DNA from: Acanthopleura granulata
Lineage: Eukaryota; Mollusca; Polyplacophora; Chitonida; Chitonidae
DNA: 64,000 bases
Reading direction: 5' to 3'
NCBI GenBank assembly: GCA_016165875.1
Contig: JABBOT010000014.1
Location: forward strand, 1,552,341-1,616,340
Shown here: in pieces, positions 43,380 to 54,300 of the stretch
Position numbering within the stretch: the first letter of the stretch is position 1
How the letters are laid out: every line of letters begins with the position of its first letter
Notes under the pieces: model-generated
What the model saw: the letters and a program-made list of their open reading frames with translations, nothing else
What the model was told of the DNA's origin: nothing
The model's database searches: none
Made by a program: the position numbers and the translations under genes

Positions 43380-43510
43380 TTCTTCAGTCAGCGACCTTCG
43401 GATGATCGTGCGTTTCCCCAGGACTCTGCCCGGTTTCCATCTACAGTATTGCTGGCCGTCGCCGTAACAGAGCTGTTCGTGACAACGGCCTGATACACCA
43501 ATCAAATAAA
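43380..43510 (+). repeat. SINE family 1, 3' half
   Basis: CAGCGACCTTCGGATGATCG, GACTCTGCCCGGTTTCCATC and the end CACCAATCAAATAAATAAA. A disrupted middle replaces the usual TTCTTGAGTACGG. Confidence 0.75.
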
Positions 43511-43679
43511 TAAACCAGAGTCAGAGTCTCTGTCGTAAACAGTACCATTTCACCTTTCTAATTATTTTTTTCCGTTGTGTTTGAGCCATGCAGAGTAATC
43601 ATACATATCTGGAGCTTTCAACCCCAGACGCCGCCACTATAGATTCTATCCATGTCACTACTTGTAGGGTCTTGGTGAC

Positions 43680-43880
43680 ATCGGTTTCCTCCACCCACAA
43701 TACTGGACCCATCCCTGTTTCCTCTCCACCCACAATACTGAAGCTGACCCGGTTTCATCCACCCACAATACTGAACAGACGCCTGTTTCCTCCACCCACA
43801 ATACTGAACACACTCCATTCTTCTCCACACACATTACTGAACCCACCCAGGTTTCCACCCGGAGCACAATACTGAACGCC
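43680..43880 (+). repeat. Minisatellite, about seven units of roughly 26-32 bp
   Basis: Unit TTCCTCCACCCACAATACTG followed by AAC and a variable spacer. Translated on the minus strand it gives a repeated V-Q-Y-C-G-W motif, but that frame is a by-product. Confidence 0.8.
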
Positions 43881-44354
43881 ATCGGGTAAGCCAAAAAATA
43901 TTGCATAGCGTTAAACAACGTTCAAATCTAACTGAAACAATTTGCCCTTACCGTTTCTATCAGCACAGAAGCGATCAAAGGTGGCCCGCGTGGGCCGGGT
44001 ATACGCTAATTGAAAGGCAAAGAGTAAGATACGTGTAGCTCGTCAGTGCCCTCTTACAGCCTCTTCTGTAATCTGATTGAAGTGGTAAACCTTTGTCTTA
44101 AATTCAGTGAAATATTAAGATTATATTTTCACAGTAAACTTTGGTGCCAGTTTGGACTATAAACGCATTCTCCTGTAGGCAAGCCACTCTCTTCTGAATG
44201 TAAGCTAACGGTTCATAGTATATTTATACCGATGCTTGCGCTTGAAAAGTGGGTTGTGCCGATATACTTCATTTGTCTGTTGTAAAGCATTTACAGTACT
44301 TTCCGCTGAACTCCATTACAGGCAGATATTGTGAACCTATATACAGCCAGATAC

Positions 44355-44520
44355 TCTGTGCATGCAAACCTGCCGGTTGCCGTGGGTTTTCCCCGGGCCC
44401 TGCACGGTTTCCTCTCACCACATTTGACAGCGACGAAGGCTGCCAACATTATGGTGGCAGGAAACCAGGCAAAGTCCGAGGTAAGTCCATGATCATCCGC
44501 AGGTTGCTGTCAACGAAGAA
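44355..44520. repeat. Head-to-head pair of SINE family 1 fragments
   Basis: A plus fragment (CCTGCCGGTTGCCGTGGGTT, GGGCCCTGCACGGTTTCCTC) meets a minus fragment (GCTGCCAACATTATGGTGGC, CATGATCATCCGCAGGTTGC) at about 44435, making an imperfect palindrome of SINE sequence. Confidence 0.7.
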
Positions 44521-44524
44521 TAAA

Positions 44525-44900
44525 AGATTCATGCAATGAAGACATTACGTCATACTGGTCATAATTGACGGGTTTTATCATTTCTTGTCTTGTGATGTAC
44601 ACAATGATTTCAAAAGTATCAATTACGGGATTTTCTAAAGGCCAAAAAGTCCTGCGGTATCATGTGGCTTGTCAAAAATGTCCGACAACTTTTACTGAAA
44701 CTAATTGATCATTCCGGTCATAAATACCGGTAACTCTTTGTGAAACTTTCTTCGATTATTCATGTCATAGCAAATGGCAATAAAATATAGTTGGTTAGTC
44801 ACATGATGCAGAAGGACTCCAGTCGATAAAACAGTTCGAACTGCTGGGAACTGCCCTGTTCATTTCTTTATGTTCTCATTTAAACACAGAAACAATCTGT
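44525..44900. other. Probable 3'-UTR or spacer of the minus-strand exon
   Basis: No coding sequence seen. It lies downstream of the minus-strand stop at 44901. Confidence 0.3.
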
Positions 44901-45040
44901 TCACTCGCATATCGCGTCCGCCTCCTCTAGGATCACAGGCAGGCCGATGATGGACACCCTCTTGAGATTGTACAGTTGCTCGCACACACTTCGGTTGTTA
45001 TGTACGGGATCGTCCTGACACAGCGACCACGCCCTGTCAA
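44901..45040 (-). CDS. Terminal exon of an unrecognised minus-strand gene
   Basis: On the minus strand an acceptor (gtgtttattgcag, AG opposite 45041-45042) precedes an open exon from 45040 down to TGA at 44901-44903. It reads DRAWSLCQDDPVHNN, then RSVCEQLYNLKRVSIIGLPV and ILEEADAICE-stop. GC content is clearly higher than the surroundings, codon choice looks coding, and three spaced cysteines suggest an extracellular helical protein. I cannot name the family. Upstream exons should lie at higher coordinates; the best candidate in the window is 55149-55391, but nothing joins them. Confidence 0.55.
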
Positions 45041-45049
45041 CTGCAATAA

Positions 45050-45680
45050 ACACAGCCCAGGTGTCAATACTTCAACGGCATTTCTGAAGCCTTTGTACAA
45101 TCAAAAATAATAATAACAATGAGAAAATAATGTGATAACTTTATTAATGGAAATCCTGTTTTCCCGGGAAAGGCCACCGCCTTGGCAAGGTGGGGAATTT
45201 TTCCGACAACCTGTTTCCGTCTCACAACCTTTTTTCCTGACCTCACTTTAGGCACTTGTCTCGTTTGTAACGTAAATGTATAAAATTATTTGGATTTTTG
45301 CCACCTTAGCCAGGAATGGCGATGTAACTGGTGCGAGATCTAGTACAGATGGTCATTTCACACTGACAGGTTGCTTCCAGGACCTGAGGGAGGTCTAATC
45401 TCATCTTGTCCACTTCTCACAATTATTATTGAAACAAGGATTCTGGTTGACTGGTTTTAACGACATGAAGAAGTTTAAAAGATAACAACCCCAATGTATC
45501 TGAATAAGATCTTTTTTATTCGTTAGCTACATGTCGGTGAAGGTTACGTCATGTCAGTGTAGGTTAGCACATGCCGGTGTAGGTACGACATGTGACACTC
45601 TTTTTTCAAGCATGGTATGCATGATTCTCCTTCAAATCGCTGTTAACACGTGCATATACCAAACCACTGAAAACTAAACA
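45050..45680. other. Non-coding spacer
   Basis: Possibly intron of the minus-strand gene. A short direct repeat (CATGTCGGTGAAGGTTACGT, then CATGTCAGTGTAGGTTAGCA, CATGCCGGTGTAGGTACGAC) lies at 45530-45590. Confidence 0.4.
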
Positions 45681-45684
45681 AGAA

Positions 45685-45990
45685 GTTTTTATTCCTGTGA
45701 CGACCTCGCTGGTCCCCTACGGGATCAATCCTGGTTTGGATGATACCAAAGACTTAAAAAATACGGCACTTGTTGCTGTCTCGCTTGGCTCTCCGAACTG
45801 AGGGGTGAGAGCAAGGAAACAGGACTGGTCGGCCCGGTGTCAGTGTAATGTGAAGGGTGGGTGTCATATCTGATGTCTTCGGCGTGATGCATCAGTGGTG
45901 GTAGAACTTCGGTGGCCACAAGGGGACACAGCATATCTACATTCTAAGAAATCCTCGTCGTCATATGGCGTAAAAAAAAAGTTCGACATA
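45685..45990 (+). repeat. SINE family 2
   Basis: Body GATACCAAAGACTTAAAAAA, CTCGCTTGGCTCTCCGAACT, GACTGGTCGGCCCGGTGTCA and GATGTCTTCGGCGTGATGC, with a tail region like that at 22.3 kb (CATTCTAAGAAATCCTCGTC). Confidence 0.75.
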
Positions 45991-46027
45991 AAACCCGAAC
46001 ATAATTACATACAAAATTATTCACATA

Positions 46028-46272
46028 GAGGAGCCTCCGAGGCTGACTTGGTTAGAACACTAGCACAACATAATGAAACTCCCTGGTTGCTAGCGTAGCT
46101 TCCCATGCACGGCCAGGCCTTCTCCCTGGCCGTGCATGGGAAGCTACGCTAGCAACCTGCGGATGATCGTGGGTTAACCCATGGCTCTGCCCAGGTTCCT
46201 CCCACCATCATGTAAGCCGCCGTCGAATAAATAAAATATTCTTGAGTAAGGCATAAAACAAAATCAAATAAT
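46028..46272 (+). repeat. SINE family 1 containing a 33-bp perfect hairpin
   Basis: Degenerate head (CCTCCGAGGCTGACTTGGTT), then the hairpin 46085-46157, then body GCGGATGATCGTGGGTTAAC and the tail ATATTCTTGAGTAAGGCATA. The hairpin's left arm replaces the normal SINE sequence. Confidence 0.8.
46085..46157. repeat. Perfect 33-bp inverted repeat, 7-bp loop
   Basis: Arms 46085-46117 and 46125-46157 are exact reverse complements. The right arm (GTGCATGGGAAGCTACGCTA) corresponds to normal SINE body; the left is its inverted copy. Confidence 0.95.
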
Positions 46273-46409
46273 AAAATTATTCACTTAGCTTTGTAATGTA
46301 TGGACTCTACCTGGCACTAATTTTGACTTCTCCAAAAAGTAGGTGAGTTGAAAGGGTTCAGGGTACGCCCGTTTATCGGATGGCGACAAATCAGTATATA
46401 TCCGGAGTA

Positions 46410-46615
46410 GTACAAGAAGGCTAGTTAACGACGGTACTCGCTGTGAGTTTAAGTCCAGATCTAGATTACTCTCCCATGAAACGAAGGAAGGTCGGAGATG
46501 GTCGTAGGATTCCCAGTCCGGTTTCCTCCCACCGTAATGCTGCCCACCGTCGTAGACGAAGTGTGAAATAGTCTTGAATAAGACTTAAAACACCAATCAA
46601 TTAAATAAATCAAAT
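46410..46615 (+). repeat. SINE family 1, diverged, near full length
   Basis: GTGAGTTTAAGTCCAGATC (box B-like), TCCGGTTTCCTCCCACCGTA, TGCCCACCGTCG and the end AAACACCAATCAATTAAATA. Confidence 0.75.
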
Positions 46616-48357
46616 ATAAAGCGACAGAAAGTGTCAATCCTAAGTCGGTGATGAATAAAATACAAGCTCTGCCTACCTGTAGACATCAGAATGAGAATTG
46701 CCCGCAGAAACCCTCAAGTCTCCATTGTGATTCACAACTCACAAGAGTGAGGAGAATACTGACCACAAGCGCCTCATATGTACTCTGTGCTCAAAGCATA
46801 TGTATCATGTGAATAGCTATGCTGCACACTCCCCAAGGTGAGTCATCTGTGATGTGTAACACGTTGGCTGTTTTGATTGGTGGAGATACGGGAACTGCGT
46901 AATTGTTGCCGTGTTACTAATCGCCTTACTCCTGACTCTTTCAGCTACACGAGGCCTATCAGCCGTATACTTGGAGGAAACAGGAGTGAGCGAGCATAAA
47001 CCACCGACTCCGGGCAAGCCACTCTTCCTCCCAATAAGCACAAACAATCATATACAAAGCATACAAGCACGAAACCACGAAACACAGCAAATGACGTGAC
47101 TTTCTGGAGCCCGGTTAGTTTTAACTTAAAGCTTCACCGTGATTGTTCAGAGCTCCATCCAATGAGAAAGAACGCGATCTACGACCTGACATCCTGGACG
47201 CCTTCATACCACCTGTGTACATGTGTGTGCAAGTTTTAACAGCAGCCGTGTTTGAATTGCACATCGCTGTCATTGGCAACGTCTGTCTTATCCCTGACGA
47301 ATGTGCTTTACCCAGTAGCCAGTGGTTCTGAGCACTGTGCTGTATAAGGCAGTTGCCAGAGCTGGACAGCGAAAGTTTTATGAAGGATCTACCCTACTCC
47401 TACTGAATTGTTTCCTACCCCTGATATAGACATCTGGGATTAGGATTTACGCCTCACTGTGAAAAAGATATCTTCCAGTCTTGTGCGAAGCTGAAGATCA
47501 TACAAAAAGGGGGAAACAACTGCAGAGTATTTTATATGGATAATATAAACCAATCGCGCTGTACAAAAGCTAGGATAAAAATAATTAGCCTTTTTTATAT
47601 TTTATATACATTTCTAGAACTTTGGAGGTTTGTGTTATTTGTCGTTTTTGGAAACTGGTCTTGCGATTATTCACCCCGAACGCTCATTTTTGTTGACGGC
47701 TGGTGTACCAATGTCGGTTTCGATGTGTAGGTCAGTATCTAGGTTATTCATTCCTGATGTCAAGCATGGTATCTTAGGCATTGCAGTTGAGTGACACTAG
47801 TCCTATGAACATGTTGTGTAAGAAATATAATCAGGCACTGTCTTGAAAACGCGGAACGTTTAATGAAAACATGCGCGCTGAAACCTCAAACGACAAGCAT
47901 ATGGTGAACAGTTACGTACACGAGTGTTCGGTTGGGTGTCGTTATCTTAAATACAATGGGGCAATTCCCCAGTTTGCCCACATCAGATAATTTGCTGTAA
48001 ATTTTCTCTATGTAAGAACAGGAGCCCCTTTCACAAGGCGTCTCAAGTCACTTTTTTCCTAACTTTTCTCGGATTATAGTGCCATAAGGCGACGTTATTT
48101 AAGAGAAATTAATTTAACAACTTTTTGCTAAAGTGGACCCGAGTCTTTAAAAAAAAGATTTGTGCTTTAACAACAATTGTTTTCTCATAGGGAAAGAGAC
48201 TGTAAAATGAAGTGAACAACACTAGAAAATTATTTTAAACTGCTTAGATGAAAGATTTTGCCATCAAGCAAGGCTGTTTGTATGGTACACCGTACAACTT
48301 TGTCTACACCTCAGTGTTTAGTTGTTTCAATCTGACATTCAACACCTATTTGACCAT

Positions 48358-48525
48358 CAGGTCTGCCAGCAGCCTGCGGATGGTAGTGGGAAGGTCTGCC
48401 AGCAACCTACTGATGATCGTGGATTTGCCCCGGGCTCTGCCCGGTTTCCTCGCACAATGATGCTAGCCAACGTCATATAAGAGAAATATCCTTTAGTACG
48501 GCGTAAAACACAAATCAATTAAAAA
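48358..48525 (+). repeat. SINE family 1 with internal partial duplication
   Basis: GGTCTGCCAGCAGCCTGCGG and GGTCTGCCAGCAACCTACTG sit in tandem, then GGGCTCTGCCCGGTTTCCTC and AGTACGGCGTAAAACACAAA. Confidence 0.8.
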
Positions 48526-49196
48526 CATATAAATGTGACGATCAAGAGAAAATTCTTCACACGCTCTAGTTGTCCTAAATTGTCAAAGAAGTTCATAAAC
48601 TCCACTATATAATCAAATGTTTGCCTGCATTAAATTCTGTGAAAGAATGTCCAAAGTAAAAGTATCTCCAGATGGAATTTTTAAAGTTTGCTGTCAGGAT
48701 TTACAAACCATGAGGCCTTGGGTGTTGGTTTTCTTCCTTGTTGAAGGTGGGCTTTGGTTGAATTTTCTTTACGTTGTATGTCCCTTTTGTTTACATCAAT
48801 CGACCACTGCCTGATCCATAGGTGCCTCCTTTTAAATTATTAATCATGACAACAAGCTCTGATTTTTTAATTTTTGTCTTCAGCAATCTACGAAATAAAC
48901 ATTGAAAATGCCTGGCCACTTAAGCATATGTCTCCTCTGCACTTACCCACTGAGCTTATTTCCATAACCAGGATAACGAAAATATTCTAATTTGATTGAC
49001 CAAATCTTGTTCCCGATGTAACAGCAGTGCCCTCTACCTACGTAAATAACAATGCCAGTCATTCCAGTAACGGCATAAGTGACCATGCATAATCACAGCT
49101 GTTATTGTTACTGACGTATTTGTATGGCTTCGCTGCTCCAGTAGTCACAAGATTTGCCTCCCTTCCCTGGTGGATGGTGACCTCATCCTGTTTCAC

Positions 49197-49355
49197 ATCG
49201 CCTCGGTGGCTTGGCGGTTAGAGCGCCCTCGTCCTGGTTGGGAGATACGGGATTAACCCCGGGTCGGGTTAATACCAAAGACTTTAGAAAAGGTACTTGT
49301 TGCTACCTCGTGTGACGCTCAGCACTGAGAGGTTAGAGTAAGGAAACAGGAATGT
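49197..49355 (+). repeat. SINE family 2, tRNA-like head
   Basis: CCTCGGTGGCTTGGCGGTTA (box A-like), GGGTCGGGTTAATACC (box B-like), AAAGACTTTAGAAAAGGTAC and GTGACGCTCAGCACTGAGAG. The 3' part is missing. Confidence 0.75.
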
Positions 49356-50014
49356 TTTAATTGTTTCCTTTGTGTTATTTCATAATGAATCAAGCAATCA
49401 GATCTTCCACTGCGACATTGTATAGGTGTATTTACAAGCATGTTCATTTTTTGTTTCAGTTTTACCATGGCTATTGACTGCATCTCGTAACTTTTGTTTC
49501 TTTGTCAATTAATACCACCTTAAAACAAAAAACATTTTTAGCTTTCCACAAAATTGGCTACTCTGTAAATGTAATCATTTCCCTGACCTGTGTTATAGGA
49601 GACATTAACACAAAACTCAACTCAACTCATTTCAACTGGTCGTACGAAGTTAGTCCCAGTCGCTGGTTGCATGATGCATTAGACTTTAAAACTGAGGGGC
49701 ATACTCGTAACGACTGGAGTACAGCTCCACTTGAGTCGCGTCGTTATTTCGCATGCACAATCCCTCAGGGTCAAACCCCATAGTCGAGTTGAGCCTATCT
49801 AGGTCTTAAGCTCTTGAGTATGCCTAGCTTTAGGCCAAGTCACACAAAAGCTGCGACTACCTATACGACCTCAATGGCGGCCGTCGTCTACTCTACCCAG
49901 GTCATTACAGCAATTGCAAGGTTTGACTTTTGAAATACTATATATAAATTTTAGTTACTTTTAAAACAAGATCACCGTTTAACAACGTGTACAGCCAGAT
50001 TAGTATTCTGGGAA

Positions 50015-50092
50015 AAAAATTGCTGCCGTACTGTAAGTGAAATATCCTTGAACACCAGTCAAATAAATAAATAAGTAAATAAATAAATACAA
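50015..50092 (+). repeat. SINE family 1, tail fragment
   Basis: TGCTGCCGTACTGTAAGTGA, ATATCCTTGA, CACCAGTCAAATAAATAAAT and an extended AAAT tail. Confidence 0.75.
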
Positions 50093-50254
50093 ATCCGATG
50101 CGATAATTATGAGCGTGCTGGTAAAATGTACATAAAGTGAAACAAATCTCTAGTGAATGGCAGTAGACAATTTTGTCCGGAATGAATTTAAACTATTTAA
50201 TCTCATTTTTCCTGTTTTAACAAGAAATGGTGCTGCAGTATGTTCTGTATTAGT

Positions 50255-50460
50255 AAGAGGAGTTCTTATGATGAGCGTGATATGACCTCGTAACACTTAT
50301 GATGAGCGTGATGTGACCTCGTAACATTTACGATGAGCGTGATGTGACCTCGTAACATCTAGGATGAGCGTGTTGTGACCTCGTAACATTTAGGATGAGC
50401 GTGTTGTGACCTCATAGCACTTATGATGAGCGTGATGTGACCTCGTAACACTTAGATGTG
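50255..50460 (+). repeat. Minisatellite, six units of about 32 bp
   Basis: Unit TATGATGAGCGTGATGTGAC, then CTCGTAACACT. Little divergence between units suggests recent expansion. Confidence 0.9.
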
Positions 50461-50759
50461 GTCCTAAAAGTCCGCCGTATTTAATCTTGGTGTAAAAGAT
50501 CTTTATTGTGCATGAAAAATGGTAAAACAATGAAATAAGGTAGAATTTGTAGACTTCGTATAATTAGTATGAAATGAGTTTGACTACAACCTAAAATGCC
50601 ATTCAAATTATAAATATGCCATGAAACTAGGGATGGAGATTCTACGTATCATAGGTGTTATACGTTGTATAATCACGTTCATTGATCTGCAAATATACTG
50701 GATTACAAGTGGTTCAGAGCTATCCTTGTTATGTTTTAGCCCGGAATTCTGCGTAACAA

Positions 50760-50870
50760 GTAGGAATGGGTGTCTCAAAGGCATAGTGTTCCATCCAAAT
50801 GCTCTACAGTAATTGTAATGTACGGGTACAGTATCCCATCCAAATGCTCTACAGTAATTATAACATACGG
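50760..50870 (+). repeat. Short relic of the intron 4 minisatellite in psi-B
   Basis: Two units of CATCCAAATGCTCTACAGTA and ATTATAACATACGG follow the exon 4 relic. The array therefore predates the split of the pseudogene from genes 2 and 3. Confidence 0.7.
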
Positions 50871-51954
50871 ATTAAGTATATGAATCAGATATACGTCATC
50901 CAATTGATTTGAATATTAATTCAATCTGTCACTTACAGAATCGATTCACATGTATTTTTTTCACCCTTTCACAAAACGATATAGATTCCACCTTGGCCTT
51001 TGATTCTAATCAATTTTAAGTTGCCTTACAATTATAAAGGGACTCTGCCAGCAGGTTCCAAGGTTAAATTCAGGGAATATTCACTTCAAATGTCTATGTG
51101 ACCTCAATTTACGAAAATAATCAGTTGTGACGTTTACTTTTCTTGGCGTGGGAGTTTTCATTTGAACTGCTGCTAATTATGCAAATTAATGATGTAACGT
51201 TCGCTGCGACACAACTAAGCGTAATCGATATGATGAACTATACATCTTTTTTATTCCTCAGTCCCTTATAGGGCTAAGCAGAATTGTCATGGCTGCACCC
51301 TGGCGTCTTTCTTTCTGTATGTGCGTCGATCTTTCTATCTGTCCCCACCGCTTGTCGTCCAAATTTCTCTGAACTTACTGAAAGGAAATTCCGGCAGTTT
51401 CACATTGACAGTCATTGTTACCCGTAAATGTGCCCTTTGCCAATTTTAAATCATACTGTACATTAATTTGCATATTAATGGACCTTATGTGCATATTAAC
51501 GCACCTCTTGTGAATGTGCAATTTGTTGACTGTCGGGTTGAAATCAAAAGGTGAGTGTGGCTATTGTAACCTGACCAACTCTTTAAAGATCTGTTGATCT
51601 TTAAAGATCCTTTTAACAGTTTTCACAGCAATGGATTTTTCTCTTTTTTTCCTTTTCCTTTCCAATGCTCAACAAAATGTGATCGAGAATGATTGTTGGT
51701 ACAAATGATACCAGTGTACTGCGGTACCTCCGTTCACTGGAAAAGTAGTCCCGGAATATTAGGCTTGTATATAGAACTCCATAGACGACATCTCGTTACC
51801 TCGTTGCCGAGACGCAACATTACAAACAACAACAACGCTGTGTTATACGTGCTGCTCTTTTTTTCAGACATTTATAGATTGCTTTCCAATGTCAGACGTC
51901 ATCTTAACTGATTCATCAAGTCTTGCACATGCATTATTTCTGAGAAAGTTGCTA

Positions 51955-52055
51955 TGTTCCCGGTTTCCCGCCACAACAATGCTGGTCGCCGTTGTATAAG
52001 TGAAATATTCTTGAGTACGGCGTAAAAACACAATAATTATATAAATAAATAAAGT
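51955..52055 (+). repeat. SINE family 1, 3' part, at the deletion breakpoint
   Basis: CCGGTTTCCCGCCACAACAA, TGGTCGCCGTTGTATAAGTG, TTCTTGAGTACGGCGTAAAA and an AAATAAATAAA tail. In copy 1 only the tail-like A/T tract remains, fused to sequence from 48022. Confidence 0.85.
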
Positions 52056-53695
52056 TGCTATGTTGTCAATGTTTATTCAAATTAGCCACGTCAGCATTCC
52101 AGGGTAAAAATGAAGTCATTCGAGATTTGTAGTGACAATTTGTGATTTGTTTCCTGTTAGCGGTATATGTCACCTTGGTTTTTATGGTGAACAGACGGCG
52201 CTTTCGCTGAGAGATGTTTTTCTTCAGGTAAGCCTTATCCGTTGCAACAGAGGCAAATAGCTTCACTGTTATTCAGTCAAGCGGAATAGATAATTGTTGA
52301 GGGCTAAGGAGTTCTGCATTTCACCTGCTATTTTATTTATTCATTTATTTCTTGATTTTATCTTCATTTTTATTACATTTCTGTCAAAAATGTCATTCTA
52401 GCCAGAATAGAAACAATTCAAAGGTTCCTATATAGACGTGAAGGTTACTGGCTATCGCAAAAAGTAGATACATGGAAGCCCGTTTGTCCATATTGCATAC
52501 ATTCAGACATGTTTATATCAAATTATGTCGTAGAGGTAGACAGCACGTCGAGAACGCAGAGCTACAGTCAACAGTCCAAATGGGAGTGGTGATTTCTGTT
52601 ATGTTATATTCGCCGTATGAGTGCTATCAGGCAATGCTAAATAACTGAGATCAGATCCAGATGTGGATGAACGTTACAATTTTATTTTAATACTGGTTGG
52701 CAGATAGAGAGCCAGGCAGACAGACGATCGACTGACTGAAGAGTGAATAATTGTTTACTTGTTTGATTGACTGACAGATTGAAATGACAAACAAATAAAC
52801 CCCAGGAAAACAAAACGCCATCTTTTTGACGGAGTGATAAAAAAAAAGAAAAACAGCAGTAAGTAAATAAAATTCCCTGACTAACTTAACACATACAGAA
52901 CATCGTGTATAAACTTGTCTGGTTGTCTTTACAGACACTGAGACACGTCTGGTGAACCGGAAAACGTACAGAGCCGGACAGACATTTCCGGCAGAAGATG
53001 GATGTAACATCTAATCGTGTACTAATCATGGCGATATACGGTGCACGAAACTTCCCTGCCCACGTAAGTCTTTTTACATCTTCTAGGTTTTCATATAGTC
53101 TCGCAAAACATCGCACTTTGTCGCATGTCCTGGCGTGAAACAGACTGAATTGAATCAGTGAAGAAGTCCCGGTGACAACCACAACCCACACATACTGTCA
53201 GTGAACACTAATTTTCTCTGGACATGACATGCGCTGAAGGTTTTTATTCTTCTCTCCAGTATGTAAACAATTTCCGGGGCAAAAGCCGCCTAACCAATCA
53301 GAATAAGGGAGTCTCCATTTCAAACTCTTCTATCGCTAATGGTAAGAAAAATCCTACTGTGCCACGTGATTTGACAAAAATGTTAGGCACCCATTTTTGA
53401 TTACATTTTCTATAACATGAATGTCTAAGAAAATGTCACAAAGCGTTATTTAGGTTGGAGGAACAATGATGAAAATTGAAGAGCTGGAGGTTTGTGAACG
53501 AAGTTCCTGAAGGAAATAAATGCCATTTGTGCGTTTTGAACACGGTGATATGGGTCATCAGTTAAGTGCAATCTACAAACGTCCTAACATTTTGGACCAT
53601 TTACGTGGTACAGTAGGGCTCTTTTTATCCTAAGTGACAAAAGAGTTCAATCTCGAAACTCTCCTATTCACACACGTCATGGTTTTGAGAATCCG

Positions 53696-53792
53696 GTGAA
53701 TTTATTTATCTATTTGTTTGACTTGTGTTTTACGCCATTCTCAAGAATATTTCACTTACACGACGGCGGTGAGCATTACGGTGGGATGCTGG
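53696..53792 (-). repeat. SINE family 1 fragment (duplicate of 27915-28012)
   Basis: Same truncation and neighbours as the copy at 27.9 kb. Confidence 0.8.
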
Positions 53793-54036
53793 TGAATTTT
53801 AAATTTTCCCTCGGTTCAGCTGTAGTTGTTTTTCAATTGAACACCAGGGTTCCGTTTTACGCATCAGTCGCAAATTACGCCTGAAGTAACTTCCATTGTA
53901 ATACTGGGCAAAGAGATACGTCGCCATGGTAAATGCGCCTGAGGAAGCGTAACCACAGATTTGTAAAACGGGCTCCTGGTAGCGCAAGAAAGTTGGAGGT
54001 TCACACTAGCTAGACATTGTGTGGAGGACTAATGAA

Positions 54037-54300
54037 TTAAAGGGAAAGAAACATCTAAAGTGAAGAAAGTTCAGTGACACCCTATATCAGAGAATGCCTT
54101 TACATTAAGTGAAAGAAAACTGAAAAATGAAGTTGTGGTGAGTGAAAAGAGCATCAAAATCTGTATCTGACAATACCTTCACTGATTTTTTTGGAGTTAT
54201 TTTTTTCTACGAATTTAAACGCAGTCAAATTCCTTGATGGTGTGGTGGGATTTATGGACCATATTGAACAGGCTAAGGAGCGGTGGCGTCACACATTCTT
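54037..54300. mobile_element. MITE, left part; right arm differs from copy 1
   Basis: TTAA at 54037-54040 and the same left arm as 28251. After about 54215 it reads through AACGCAGTCAAATTCCTTGA and GGACCATATTGAACAGGCTA into CGGTGGCGTCACAC, unlike 28.4 kb where the central part is inverted or deleted. Confidence 0.6.

Larger units (their letters stand above)
48710..53306 (+). pseudogene. Decayed paralogue psi-B: exons 1, 2, 4, 5 and 6 of the cysteine-rich gene family
   Basis: Exon lengths match gene 2. Exon 1 48710-48746 (37 nt, MRPWVLVFFLVE). Exon 2 49460-49486 (27 nt, LPWLLTAS). Exon 4 50740-50780 (41 nt, PEFCVTSRNGCLK), but its donor is GC and one cysteine is lost. Exon 5 52935-53063 (129 nt) has its first Cys changed to Arg and an in-frame TAA at 53012-53014 in place of a Cys codon. 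Exon 6 53260-53306 ends CKQFPGQKPPNQSE-stop, as in psi-A. Exon 3, with most of the eight-Cys module, was not found between 49486 and 50740. Clearly non-functional. Confidence 0.75.
46865..54160 (+). repeat. Segmental duplication block, copy 2 (left segment)
   Basis: Collinear with 25260-28345 but carrying an extra segment (48022-52045) that holds pseudogene exons 1, 2 and 4. In copy 1 this segment is missing and the break lies in an AAATAAATAAA tract. Confidence 0.85.

Noticed and set aside
43618..43918. Minus-strand frame with repeated QYCGW
   Set aside because: By-product of the 43.7-kb minisatellite; unit length is not constantly a multiple of three.
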